Positions 1 to 7,646 of a stretch of 37,947 nt of DNA are shown piece by piece (position 1 is the stretch's first letter; every line of letters starts with the position of its first letter). This DNA is from Bacilli bacterium (GTDB taxonomy: Bacteria; Bacillota_I; Bacilli_A; RFN20; CAG-826): NCBI GenBank assembly GCA_016296775.1, contig JAEDIE010000008.1:1-37947 (forward strand), given 5' to 3'. The notes beneath the pieces were generated by a model. It made no database searches and had not been told where the DNA came from. It saw nothing but the letters and a program-made list of their open reading frames with translations. The translations under genes were made by a program, and so were the position numbers.

Positions 1-530
1 TTTTTAATAATAACAAAATAAAGGTACAAACCAATTAAAACAAATTGAATTATCAACAATATGAAGACTGTTATGGTTATGCTACAAAATTCAGGATAAA
101 AAAATGACTCAAAAAAATCTAGATCATTGTATGGAAGGTAGAGAGTGAATACAAAGGCGACTACCCAAAAAACAAAAGAAACTAAAGCACCAACAATATC
201 ATATATTCTAAAAAAGATCTTTTTTAATAAAGAATATGTACTTGTGTTGGTTTCAGATTCAGCCATTTGTTTCAATAAAACTTTCTTTTGATCTGCAAAT
301 TCTTGTTCCGTAAGCATGCCCTCATCGCATAGCAACTTGATGTCCCTTAATTTTTGCGTAATTTGGTCATTGCTATATGTTTGTGCATCTAACGATTCGT
401 TAGCCTCGGTAGCAGAATCAGTAACTGCAGCAACACTCTGCGTTAAATTATATTGGTCAGCTGAAGGCTCAAGGTTTGCATACAGCCTTGGGATGATGAC
501 AGTGCCGATTAATGCATCATCCCATTGATA
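1..530 (-). CDS. SHOCT-domain membrane protein, C-terminal part (runs off the window; -1 frame relative to the upstream ORF)
   Basis: A minus-strand frame stays open from about 530 to the left edge (about 176 codons) but contains no ATG near its beginning. It reads a linker (ALIGTVIIPRLYANLEPSAD), then a SHOCT-like helix pair around LRDIKLLCDEGMLTEQEF (about 295–350), then two hydrophobic stretches (about 85–190 and 1–65) that look like membrane segments. The frame lies -1 to the preceding ORF (509–982), which itself ends in a SHOCT motif, and the two overlap at an A AAT TTT heptamer (530–536). Either this is the downstream half of one protein made by -1 frameshifting, or the gene is broken by a frameshift or sequence error. 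SHOCT domains are short oligomerisation or anchoring modules; the function is otherwise unknown. The left end is not in the window. Confidence 0.6.
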
Positions 531-982
531 AAATTTAGTAAATCATCTTTTTTTGCTTGAAATTCTTCCTCGGTGAGAATTCCACTATCGTATAAGTCTT
601 TATATTGTTTAAGCAAAGTAATGGTTTTGTTTTGGTATTCCAAATATTCATCTGCAGTAATAGTTCCTTTTCCTTGCATGGATTGATTAGGAGCAGGTGT
701 AGACGTTTCTAATGTGGGAGTTTGCCCTGAATGGCTTTTTTGATATTCTTCCACAGCCATTTCAATTTCACAGGCACAAGCATTCGCCACCTGTGCTGCA
801 AATAGTTTTCCTTTTACTTCAATAGTATTGTCCCCAATAATGATGGTTGAAGGCATCATCGGCATGCCGACTTTCAAAACATCGCCGTTATCTTTTAGAA
901 TCCCACATTTGCCTGAAAGGGCTTTTTTACATAAAACAATCGCTTCTTTCTTATCAAAATTATAATTAATAATCTTGCTCAT
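509..982 (-). CDS. SHOCT-domain protein
   Basis: This encodes 157 aa starting MSKIINYNF, with a good ribosome site (AAAGGAG) just upstream of the ATG. The N-terminal part is a small domain I do not recognise (it contains GMPMMPSTIIIGD and ACACEIEMA), followed by a Pro/Thr/Ser/Gln linker (residues about 85–108). The C-terminal 45 residues match the SHOCT pattern: a helix with LKQYKDLYDSG, then the turn ILTEEEFQAKKDDLL. It ends at TAA only a few codons past that motif, while the -1 frame continues with a second SHOCT motif and membrane segments. The base composition here looks richer in G+C than the rest of the window, which could mean transfer. The SHOCT call is good; the function is unknown. 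Confidence 0.75.
   Translation of the reverse strand: MSKIINYNFDKKEAIVLCKKALSGKCGILKDNGDVLKVGMPMMPSTIIIGDNTIEVKGKLFAAQVANACACEIEMAVEEYQKSHSGQTPTLETSTPAPNQSMQGKGTITADEYLEYQNKTITLLKQYKDLYDSGILTEEEFQAKKDDLLNFINGMMH
530..536 (-). promoter_or_regulatory. Candidate -1 ribosomal slippery heptamer A AAT TTT
   Basis: Read on the minus strand in the frame of the 157-aa ORF, the bases are phased A AAT TTT, which fits X XXY YYZ. A -1 slip here continues as Tyr-Gln-Trp-Asp-Asp-Ala-Leu-Ile-Gly into the open downstream frame that lacks its own start codon. No stem-loop or pseudoknot was worked out downstream, and the heptamer is AT-rich, so chance is a real alternative. Confidence 0.35.
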
Positions 983-1239
983 AGGTTTCTCCTTTGGATT
1001 AAATATTATTTAAATTATACCATTCCGCAATTATTAAAAAAGATTTAATTGCATTTTCTATAAAAAAGACCCTTTAAAATAACGCGTGAGTAGTCACCAC
1101 TTTTAAGTGTACAGTTTATTGAGGTGGAACAGTCTTACCAAGTCAATTTCTTGATAAATATAAACGTAAAAAACGCAAATAAAATGGTCACGTTATTGTG
1201 GATTTTCTTATAAAACGATAAAGCAAATTCCTAGTCAAT

Positions 1240-1261
1240 AAAAAAGAGCACCGAAGTGCTC
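1240..1261 (-). terminator. Rho-independent terminator of rpsU
   Basis: A perfect 6-bp stem GAGCAC / GTGCTC with a 4-base loop is followed on the minus strand by a run of six T. It lies 9 bases past the rpsU stop codon. Confidence 0.85.
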
Positions 1262-1269
1262 ATCATTTA

Positions 1270-1443
1270 CTATCTATATTTTTTTCTTGCGTTTTCGCTT
1301 TTGATCTTTCTTTTTAAATTTTTCTTTAAATAGAATTCTCTTTTACGACATTCTTGGATGGTTCCAGCTTTGTTGACTTGTCTTTTAAATCTTCTTAAAG
1401 CTTCATCTAATGTTTCGCCTTCTCTTACTACTACTTTTGACAT
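1270..1443 (-). CDS. rpsU: Ribosomal protein bS21
   Basis: This small basic protein of 57 aa begins MSKVVVREGETLDEALRRF and ends in a Lys/Arg-rich tail, the typical bS21 pattern. It binds the 30S subunit near the anti-Shine-Dalgarno end of 16S rRNA. The frame is open four codons further upstream, but the ATG at 1443 is preferred: it has AAAGGTGG at proper spacing and matches the family start. It is a single-gene unit with its own TTGAAT–17–TAATAT promoter and a terminator close behind the stop. Confidence 0.95.
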   Translation of the reverse strand: MSKVVVREGETLDEALRRFKRQVNKAGTIQECRKREFYLKKNLKRKIKSENARKKYR

Positions 1444-1471
1444 TTCTCTTACCACCTTTCCAAGCCTTATT

Positions 1472-1500
1472 ATATTAACAAATGGTTATTAGTGATTCAA
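1472..1500 (-). promoter_or_regulatory. Sigma-A-type promoter of rpsU
   Basis: On the minus strand TTGAAT (1495–1500) and TAATAT (1472–1477) are spaced by 17 bases. The start of transcription would be near 1465, giving a leader of about 22 bases with the AAAGGTGG ribosome site. Confidence 0.7.
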
Positions 1501-1544
1501 GAAATAATTGATTAAAAATGTTTAATTTATTAAATTTATTTAAG

Positions 1545-1580
1545 TAAAACAAAAACTTCGTAGTTTTCTTACGAAGTTTT
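1545..1580 (-). terminator. Terminator of the lipoprotein operon
   Basis: An 11-bp perfect inverted repeat (AAAACTTCGTA / TACGAAGTTTT) with a 7-base loop, followed on the minus strand by TTTTTGTTTTA. It sits 20 bases past the stop of the collagen-like lipoprotein gene, and its arms are A/T-flanked on both sides. Confidence 0.85.
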
Positions 1581-1600
1581 TGAAATTATTTAATTTTTAA

Positions 1601-3772
1601 TTAGGCAGCTGGGGTGAATGTGTAAATGACACTTGAAGAACCAACTCTACCTTTGAATGTACCATTAGCTTGTTTTGAAATGGTAATTTCATCACCATCA
1701 CTTGTTAAGATAACAAATTTTTCACTTGGATCTGTAATATATTCGATAATATCGAATGTGCAATATTCTGATCCACCTTCATAGTATACACCATGACCAC
1801 TTGCATCAATTTCCATTCTACAAGCGGTATCATCACTATCAACACCTTCAAATACACCAGCGTAGATACAAGCTGTTTTCTTTGTGAATGTGTAGTTACT
1901 AACTGAATATTCACCAATTCTTCCTTTGTATGTTACACCATCACTATTTAAAGTAATTGTCTTGGTAACTTCTTCACCATAATCATCAAATGTAACAGTG
2001 AGTGAATTTGGATAATCAAATTCTGTGACTGTTAAATCATATAATTTGACACCACTTTCTTGATATTCACCAGTCTTATCTTCATTAATAATGATTGTAC
2101 AAGCAGAATCTTCTCCGTCAGTTCCGCTGAATGTTCCAGCAAATGGGAAGACATATTTTTCAAATGTATAAGATTTAGATTTTCCTTCACCAAATTTTCC
2201 TTTATATGTTCCATCAGATTGTAATGTGATTGTATTAAGCACACCTTCTGAAGTTTCGATTTCGAATGAATTTGGGAAATCTGAAGTATCAGTTACTGTA
2301 AATGTTTGTACATAACCATCTTCATTTGTTTCACCATTACCTTCTTCATCAATTGTAGCAACCCAGGTTACATCAGCTTCAGATTCTGAATCATAGAATG
2401 TAGCGGTAAATGTACCAGCAGCTGGACAAGCTGTTGCAACTGGTTCAACATAAGCGTTTCCGTTAAGCCAGAATGTTGCTTCTTCATATCCACTATATGA
2501 ATCATATGTAGTTGTAATAAATGTATATTCGTTTCCATCAGGTTTTGTTTCACTAACAAATGTACAATTTTCAAATGTAAGATGTTCATTTTCAATTAAG
2601 TAACCACTTGTTACAGTAGGATCATAAGGTAAATGTTGTCCAAGTTCATATCTTTGCATAGCATATTCAACACCATCGATTGAATATAATCCATAACCAT
2701 CAAATTCGATAGATACAGTTTGAACTTCGTTATCATAATCAATATATTCACCAGTATATGTTCCTTTAAAAGGAGAAATTGAAACTGGAGTATCAATATA
2801 AGAAACTGTGAAGTTTGTATATTTTCCTACAGTTGCAGTAATTTCTTTCTTATTTGAAAATGAATGTGTAACACTTGTTCCATAAATTACATCAAAGTTA
2901 TGTAATGAGAATGTTTTATTTGTTACATCTTTTGGAGTAACTGTAATTTTATCTCCATAATAATATAAATCTTTAACTGGTGAGATATTGACAGCACCAT
3001 TTTCTAATAATTCTCTTGTGTAAACCCATTTAGCAGTTAATGTTAAATCACTACAAATTGGAGTGTAATTGAAGAATTGACCATCATTTACAGTTGTTCC
3101 AGTGAACCATCCAGCAAAATATGAAGCATTTGCATTTGTTGGAATTGGAAGTACAATAGCTGTTCCATAATCTACAGTCATCGATGTGGTATAGCCTTCT
3201 GGTAAAGTTCCGCCATTTAATACAAATGTAACTGTGCATTTTTCATTAGCATGAGCTGCATCTTGTCCATCTTCACCTTTTTCTCCTTGTGGGCCTTGAG
3301 GACCAGTTTCACCAGTGTCACCTTTATCACCTTTATCTCCTTTAGGACCTTGTGGACCAGTTGCACCAGTATCACCTTTGTCACCTTTGTCACCTTGAGG
3401 ACCAGTTGCACCGGTATCACCTTTATCACCAGTGTCTCCTTTATCTCCCTTGTCGCCTTTATCGCCTTTTTCACCACTTGCTGAAACACCAGTATCGGTT
3501 TCACCAATAAACCAGTTTCCATTTGCACCAATATAAGGAGTTAAACCATCCTTACCATCTTCTCCGTCTTCACCCTTAATAAGAGCAAGCCATTCATCAT
3601 AACTTAAAACATTTTCACCATTTTCTTCGGCTTCTTGAGCATATAAGTTATAAATTGAAACGATAGAAGGATCTCTTGTATCAACTGTTTCTTTACTACA
3701 ACTTGCTAAGGATCCAACTAAAGCAACGCTAGATAATAAACTTAAAGCTAAAACTAATTTTGTTTTTTTCAT
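1601..3772 (-). CDS. Surface lipoprotein with collagen-like Gly-X-Y tract and InlB-type repeat domain
   Basis: This 723-aa protein has a lipoprotein signal peptide with lipobox LASC (Cys25). After it comes a segment with LSYDEWLALIKG (residues about 56–67), often seen ahead of Gly-rich tracts in gut Firmicute surface proteins. Then 24 uninterrupted Gly-X-Y triplets (about 100–171, mostly GDK, GDT, GPQ) suggest a collagen-like triple helix. Residues about 179–249 fit the InlB B-repeat/Flg_new fold (TVTFVLNGGTLP to LTLTAKW, with AGWF in the middle). The C-terminal 260 residues hold three diverged repeats of about 85 aa, each beginning (Y/A)AGxF and closing with KGxxGxxxxxYTF. It is probably displayed at the membrane as a trimer. 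It lies 18 bases after the 900-aa lipoprotein gene, with ribosome site AAGGGGG, in one operon. The ligand is unknown. Confidence 0.85.
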   Translation of the reverse strand: MKKTKLVLALSLLSSVALVGSLASCSKETVDTRDPSIVSIYNLYAQEAEENGENVLSYDEWLALIKGEDGEDGKDGLTPYIGANGNWFIGETDTGVSASGEKGDKGDKGDKGDTGDKGDTGATGPQGDKGDKGDTGATGPQGPKGDKGDKGDTGETGPQGPQGEKGEDGQDAAHANEKCTVTFVLNGGTLPEGYTTSMTVDYGTAIVLPIPTNANASYFAGWFTGTTVNDGQFFNYTPICSDLTLTAKWVYTRELLENGAVNISPVKDLYYYGDKITVTPKDVTNKTFSLHNFDVIYGTSVTHSFSNKKEITATVGKYTNFTVSYIDTPVSISPFKGTYTGEYIDYDNEVQTVSIEFDGYGLYSIDGVEYAMQRYELGQHLPYDPTVTSGYLIENEHLTFENCTFVSETKPDGNEYTFITTTYDSYSGYEEATFWLNGNAYVEPVATACPAAGTFTATFYDSESEADVTWVATIDEEGNGETNEDGYVQTFTVTDTSDFPNSFEIETSEGVLNTITLQSDGTYKGKFGEGKSKSYTFEKYVFPFAGTFSGTDGEDSACTIIINEDKTGEYQESGVKLYDLTVTEFDYPNSLTVTFDDYGEEVTKTITLNSDGVTYKGRIGEYSVSNYTFTKKTACIYAGVFEGVDSDDTACRMEIDASGHGVYYEGGSEYCTFDIIEYITDPSEKFVILTSDGDEITISKQANGTFKGRVGSSSVIYTFTPAA
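3260..3475 (-). repeat. In-gene tandem 9-bp repeats coding Gly-X-Y triplets
   Basis: Degenerate 9-bp units coding GDK/GDT/GPQ/GAT repeat for about 216 bases. They are translated in frame, so this is a protein-coding tandem array and not CRISPR. Such arrays can change length by slippage. Confidence 0.9.
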
Positions 3773-3790
3773 ATATTTCCCCCTTTATCT

Positions 3791-6493
3791 TTAACTTATT
3801 TTTAAAGTACCTGCTACATAATACATGGCATATGTACCATCATCCAATTTATATCTTAAATAATATTGGAAATTAATAGTTATGGATGTATTAGTTAATG
3901 TTAGATAAAAATTGACTGGATTAATATCTACATTATTATCAAACTTAAATACGTTCTTGAAATATTCATCATATTTCTCACTATCAAGAATATAATTGTT
4001 GTTGCTATCTACAAAGAAATCATCTCTTGAAAAAGCACTAAAATCAATAGCATTACAAGGAACAACTTTAATTGAGTGACTCTTTTCACCTTCATTATAG
4101 TTAGCATATAAATCACCTTTTAAACCATATTCGAAATAAAATTGATCTTCACAATTAATATTTGAAATTCCATTTTTACCATAGAAATATGCATCACAAT
4201 ATGTTCTATCAGAGAAGCAATTTACTTTAACTTTTGAATCAATGTAATAACCTGAAGCAATAAATTTTTCAACTAATGTTTCAAAATTATTATTATCTAA
4301 GAAAGTAACATCAACATTAGGAACTTCAACATTACAAGTGTCAAATTCTACGTTAATTGTACCTTCAACTTCACCAACATATTCATTGTTTTCATCGTAA
4401 TAATCATAAACATAAGATATACGGATAATTCGTTCATCTTTAACAAATAAAGATAAACCAGTGACTGTTGAATATCTACTATTTTGAGATGAAATAACTA
4501 ATTCTTTACCAACAAGCTTTAAATAGTTGTTTGGTAATTTAAATACATCAACTACTTCACCATTAATTGTTTTATTATTAGTAAACTTGAAGTATTTAAG
4601 ATGCTCTTTATAACTATTCATTACACCTACATAATTATATTGACCATTTTGATAATATGAATTTTCATAAAAATCATCAAAAGCATAATAGTTATAATAT
4701 TTTTCTTGTCCAAAGTAATAGTAATCATATAATGTTGCAAATCTATAAATAGGAGCATCATTTTCATCATAATCAACAATTACATTGCAACTAGCTTCTT
4801 GTTTAACTTTATTTGAATCAACATATTCATTAAAAAACATTGAAGTTTTTTCATTTCCATCTTCTTTTGAATAGTTAACTTCGTTACCTAAGTCATCGTA
4901 ACAACTATATTTTTCTTTATATATATAGTTTTTAGTATTCATAGCTGCATATAACTTAGTTAATCTATCATCTAAAACTAATTCTTCATTTGGATCGCTT
5001 GGAACAACAATTTTAGTTGAATTAATATCGCTAAATGTTCCATTACCAATAACATGATATGAAGTAGTTACACCTTTAACAGTATAATCCATATTGAAGT
5101 CATAAGTTGCTTTATAGAAATCACCTTTTTCATCAAGATAGAATCTTAAATCATTATATTGATAAGAATAAGTAGTACCATCACTAGCAACATAATTTCC
5201 AATAATTCCATGAATGAATGAACTACAGGCATAATCTAAATATGTATAGCTATTTGGATTATATTTTGTTGGTTTTTCTCTACTTGGAGTGTAATAGTTT
5301 CCGTTATCATCTTCTTTTTCTTCAAATACTTTAATACCATATTTTCCACCAAGAGATTCAATATGAGAAACGCTATCATCTAATATATCCATATCATATG
5401 AAGCATAATCAGTATAATCTTCATAATAGTAGATACATGTTTCGTAGGTTGAAGCGCCTCTTTTACCATTAAATAAATCTTTATAAACAGTATAAGTATA
5501 ATCATCAGTGTAACATTCTGCATCAAATGAATAGAAATAATATCTAAATGAATCATTATCTACTTGTTCAATAAATTCTTTAGAGAATTCGTTACCTTTA
5601 CTATCAATAACATTTATTGTTTCTTTATATGTATAATTTTCCTTTGTTTTTTCTTGAGCCTTTACTAATTTTTCATCAGCGATTAAAGTATCTTCGTGAT
5701 AAATTGGAAGATCTGGAAGGACGACATTTGTTGTTTTAACTTCTTTAAATTGACCAGTTACAACATTATCAGCATTATATGGGAAACTATTTCCTGTTCT
5801 TGCTTCAAAATGGACAGCCATCTTATATTGATCTAAATGACCATCTTTAACAGAAAAAGCAACGTATTCATAAGTTTGAAGAAGATATTGATAGGATCCA
5901 TAATACCCACATAATCTACTAGCTTCCTCACTTGTTAAGAATTCGTTATTCATGTAATAAAAATTATCTTCTTGATTAAGTGTGAAATGATCAGGATTAA
6001 TATAACTAATCATTTGAGTGGTAAAGACATCTTGATTAGAAGAAGTATAAGACATATCATCCCAAACGCTATCTTCACCTCTATTTTTAAATCTACAAAT
6101 GATTTTATCTTCGTCATTTCTATAATAAACAGATTGATTCCAATATTCTTCCTTATCTTTATACTCTAAGAAAACATCATTAGAAGTTGTAAATATAGTG
6201 TTATATACAATCAACATTCTTTGTTGTTTTTCATTATACTTTAATTTTTTATAAGTAAAGTGAGATTGAGTAGCATCTAAATTATCAATTTGATGATCAA
6301 TACTTTCATAACTATAGTTATTTTTGGTATTATCAACTGCTTCTTTAAAACTAACTACCTTATCAGTATCATCTTTGTTATCATCTTTATTATTATCATC
6401 TTTAATATCTGGATTATCAGGTTTTGTAGTATCACTACAAGAAAATAAGGATATAAATGGCAATAATAAGAGTACTAACTTTTTATAGTTCAT
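3791..6493 (-). CDS. Large repeat-containing lipoprotein
   Basis: This encodes 900 aa with a signal peptide ending in LFSC (Cys19, likely lipidated) and then an Asp/Asn/Lys-rich spacer (residues about 20–45). The rest is Tyr-, Asp- and Asn-rich and built from about four diverged copies of a 220–230 aa unit. Their starts are recognisable: VDNTKNNYSYES (about 50), AQEKTKENYTYKE (about 280), YAAMNTKNYIYKE (about 510) and a weaker LVEKFIASGYYID (about 730). No enzyme motif was found. It is the first gene of a two-gene operon with the collagen-like lipoprotein, with ribosome site GGAGAA. The repeated fold suggests a binding or scaffold protein on the cell surface. The family was not recognised. 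Confidence 0.75.
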   Translation of the reverse strand: MNYKKLVLLLLPFISLFSCSDTTKPDNPDIKDDNNKDDNKDDTDKVVSFKEAVDNTKNNYSYESIDHQIDNLDATQSHFTYKKLKYNEKQQRMLIVYNTIFTTSNDVFLEYKDKEEYWNQSVYYRNDEDKIICRFKNRGEDSVWDDMSYTSSNQDVFTTQMISYINPDHFTLNQEDNFYYMNNEFLTSEEASRLCGYYGSYQYLLQTYEYVAFSVKDGHLDQYKMAVHFEARTGNSFPYNADNVVTGQFKEVKTTNVVLPDLPIYHEDTLIADEKLVKAQEKTKENYTYKETINVIDSKGNEFSKEFIEQVDNDSFRYYFYSFDAECYTDDYTYTVYKDLFNGKRGASTYETCIYYYEDYTDYASYDMDILDDSVSHIESLGGKYGIKVFEEKEDDNGNYYTPSREKPTKYNPNSYTYLDYACSSFIHGIIGNYVASDGTTYSYQYNDLRFYLDEKGDFYKATYDFNMDYTVKGVTTSYHVIGNGTFSDINSTKIVVPSDPNEELVLDDRLTKLYAAMNTKNYIYKEKYSCYDDLGNEVNYSKEDGNEKTSMFFNEYVDSNKVKQEASCNVIVDYDENDAPIYRFATLYDYYYFGQEKYYNYYAFDDFYENSYYQNGQYNYVGVMNSYKEHLKYFKFTNNKTINGEVVDVFKLPNNYLKLVGKELVISSQNSRYSTVTGLSLFVKDERIIRISYVYDYYDENNEYVGEVEGTINVEFDTCNVEVPNVDVTFLDNNNFETLVEKFIASGYYIDSKVKVNCFSDRTYCDAYFYGKNGISNINCEDQFYFEYGLKGDLYANYNEGEKSHSIKVVPCNAIDFSAFSRDDFFVDSNNNYILDSEKYDEYFKNVFKFDNNVDINPVNFYLTLTNTSITINFQYYLRYKLDDGTYAMYYVAGTLKIS

Positions 6494-6664
6494 AAAAATT
6501 CTCCTTCGATAATTTTAAAGATATTTTCATTTCTTGAAAATAAAAATAAATAAACTTAACAAAATCTTAATATTTCATATTCATGTTGTTAGAAAAATTA
6601 ATATTTATATATATTTCTAAATTATTTTACTTAAAAATGAAAATTTATTTTTATATTCAAGTTT

Positions 6665-7645
6665 CTATTTCAAAATAATTTCCTTGTTGTTACTTTTATA
6701 TGAAGCAAGAATAAATTTAATTGATTTACTGGCTTCATTTCCATCTATTTCAAATTTTACATTATTCATTATTGAGTTATAAAAATTTTTAATTAAACTA
6801 TCATGACCATGACCATAACATTCTTTACCAAAGTATGAAGTATTCTTATTTAAATCAACTTTAATTCCATTAATAAAAACTTCATTATTAAATAATAAAA
6901 TATATTCATCTTCAGTTTTTATACTTATATAAATTGGGAAATCTTTTTTAGATAGAATTGTAGAATAAATATTAAAATTAGCTTTTCCTTTACTAGTTAT
7001 AAAAGCACTATCTTCAACTTCTATACCTTTATCTGTTAAGTTATTAAAACACCTTGCTTTTAAACTATTAGGATAACCACATAAATAAATCATTAAATCA
7101 ATCGTATGTATTGCTTGAGTAAATAAAACTCCTCCACCACTTGTTTTATAATATTTTCTCCAACAACCTTGATTGTAGTAAGTTAAATCTCTTGACCAAA
7201 ATAATATAGCATTTGCATTAATTATTTTCTTATTTTTTAAATATTCTTTTAAAAATATTACACTTTCGTTATATCTATTTTGAAAACAAACTCCTAATTT
7301 TGCTTTAGATTTTTGTTCTTCTTTTAAAATATTTTCTAATTCAACTAAAGATATACATAAAGGTTTTTCAACTAAACAATTAATGTTATTTCTTAAAGAA
7401 TTAATGACCATATCAAAATGTAAATAATGAGGTGTACAAATATGAATTACATCTAAATTTTCTTTTTCAATCATTTCTAAATATGAAGTGTAGAGGCTAC
7501 ACTTTAAATTATATTTTTCTTTTAACTTTTTAACCTTACTTAAATCAATATCGCATAAAGTTACTACATTTTCTTTATTATTTAAAAGAATGTCTAAATG
7601 TACTTTTCCAATTACACCTAAACCTACTATTCCAACTCTTAACAT
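6665..7645 (-). CDS. Gfo/Idh/MocA-family NAD(P)-dependent oxidoreductase
   Basis: This protein of about 326 aa starts MLRVGIVGLGVIG, a Rossmann dinucleotide site. It carries CTPHYLH and the catalytic-Lys motif VEKPL of the family, and a substrate-domain segment GGGVLFTQAIHTIDLM with the conserved His and Asp. Such enzymes oxidise a hydroxyl of sugars or inositols with NAD(P). The ATG at 7645 is chosen, 1 base after the stop of the upstream gene; an in-frame TTG at 7654 is the alternative. It is cotranscribed with the isomerase–dehydrogenase fusion, so both probably act on the same sugar or polyol. The substrate cannot be told from sequence. Confidence 0.85.
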   Translation of the reverse strand: MLRVGIVGLGVIGKVHLDILLNNKENVVTLCDIDLSKVKKLKEKYNLKCSLYTSYLEMIEKENLDVIHICTPHYLHFDMVINSLRNNINCLVEKPLCISLVELENILKEEQKSKAKLGVCFQNRYNESVIFLKEYLKNKKIINANAILFWSRDLTYYNQGCWRKYYKTSGGGVLFTQAIHTIDLMIYLCGYPNSLKARCFNNLTDKGIEVEDSAFITSKGKANFNIYSTILSKKDFPIYISIKTEDEYILLFNNEVFINGIKVDLNKNTSYFGKECYGHGHDSLIKNFYNSIMNNVKFEIDGNEASKSIKFILASYKSNNKEIILK

Positions 7646-7646
7646 A

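Noticed and set aside
1021..1239. Possible transposase or gene remnant (a short frame ending FLDKYKRKKRK)
   Set aside because: Too short, no start, no terminal inverted repeats and no recognisable family; nothing firm can be said about this gap.
3260..3475. Short regular repeats that might be a CRISPR array
   Set aside because: Units are 9 bp, continuous and in frame with a protein; there are no unique spacers and no cas genes.
3251..3484. Open frame on the plus strand across the collagen-like repeats
   Set aside because: It is the antisense shadow of the Gly-X-Y repeat; the minus-strand lipoprotein has a signal peptide, ribosome site and conserved domains.
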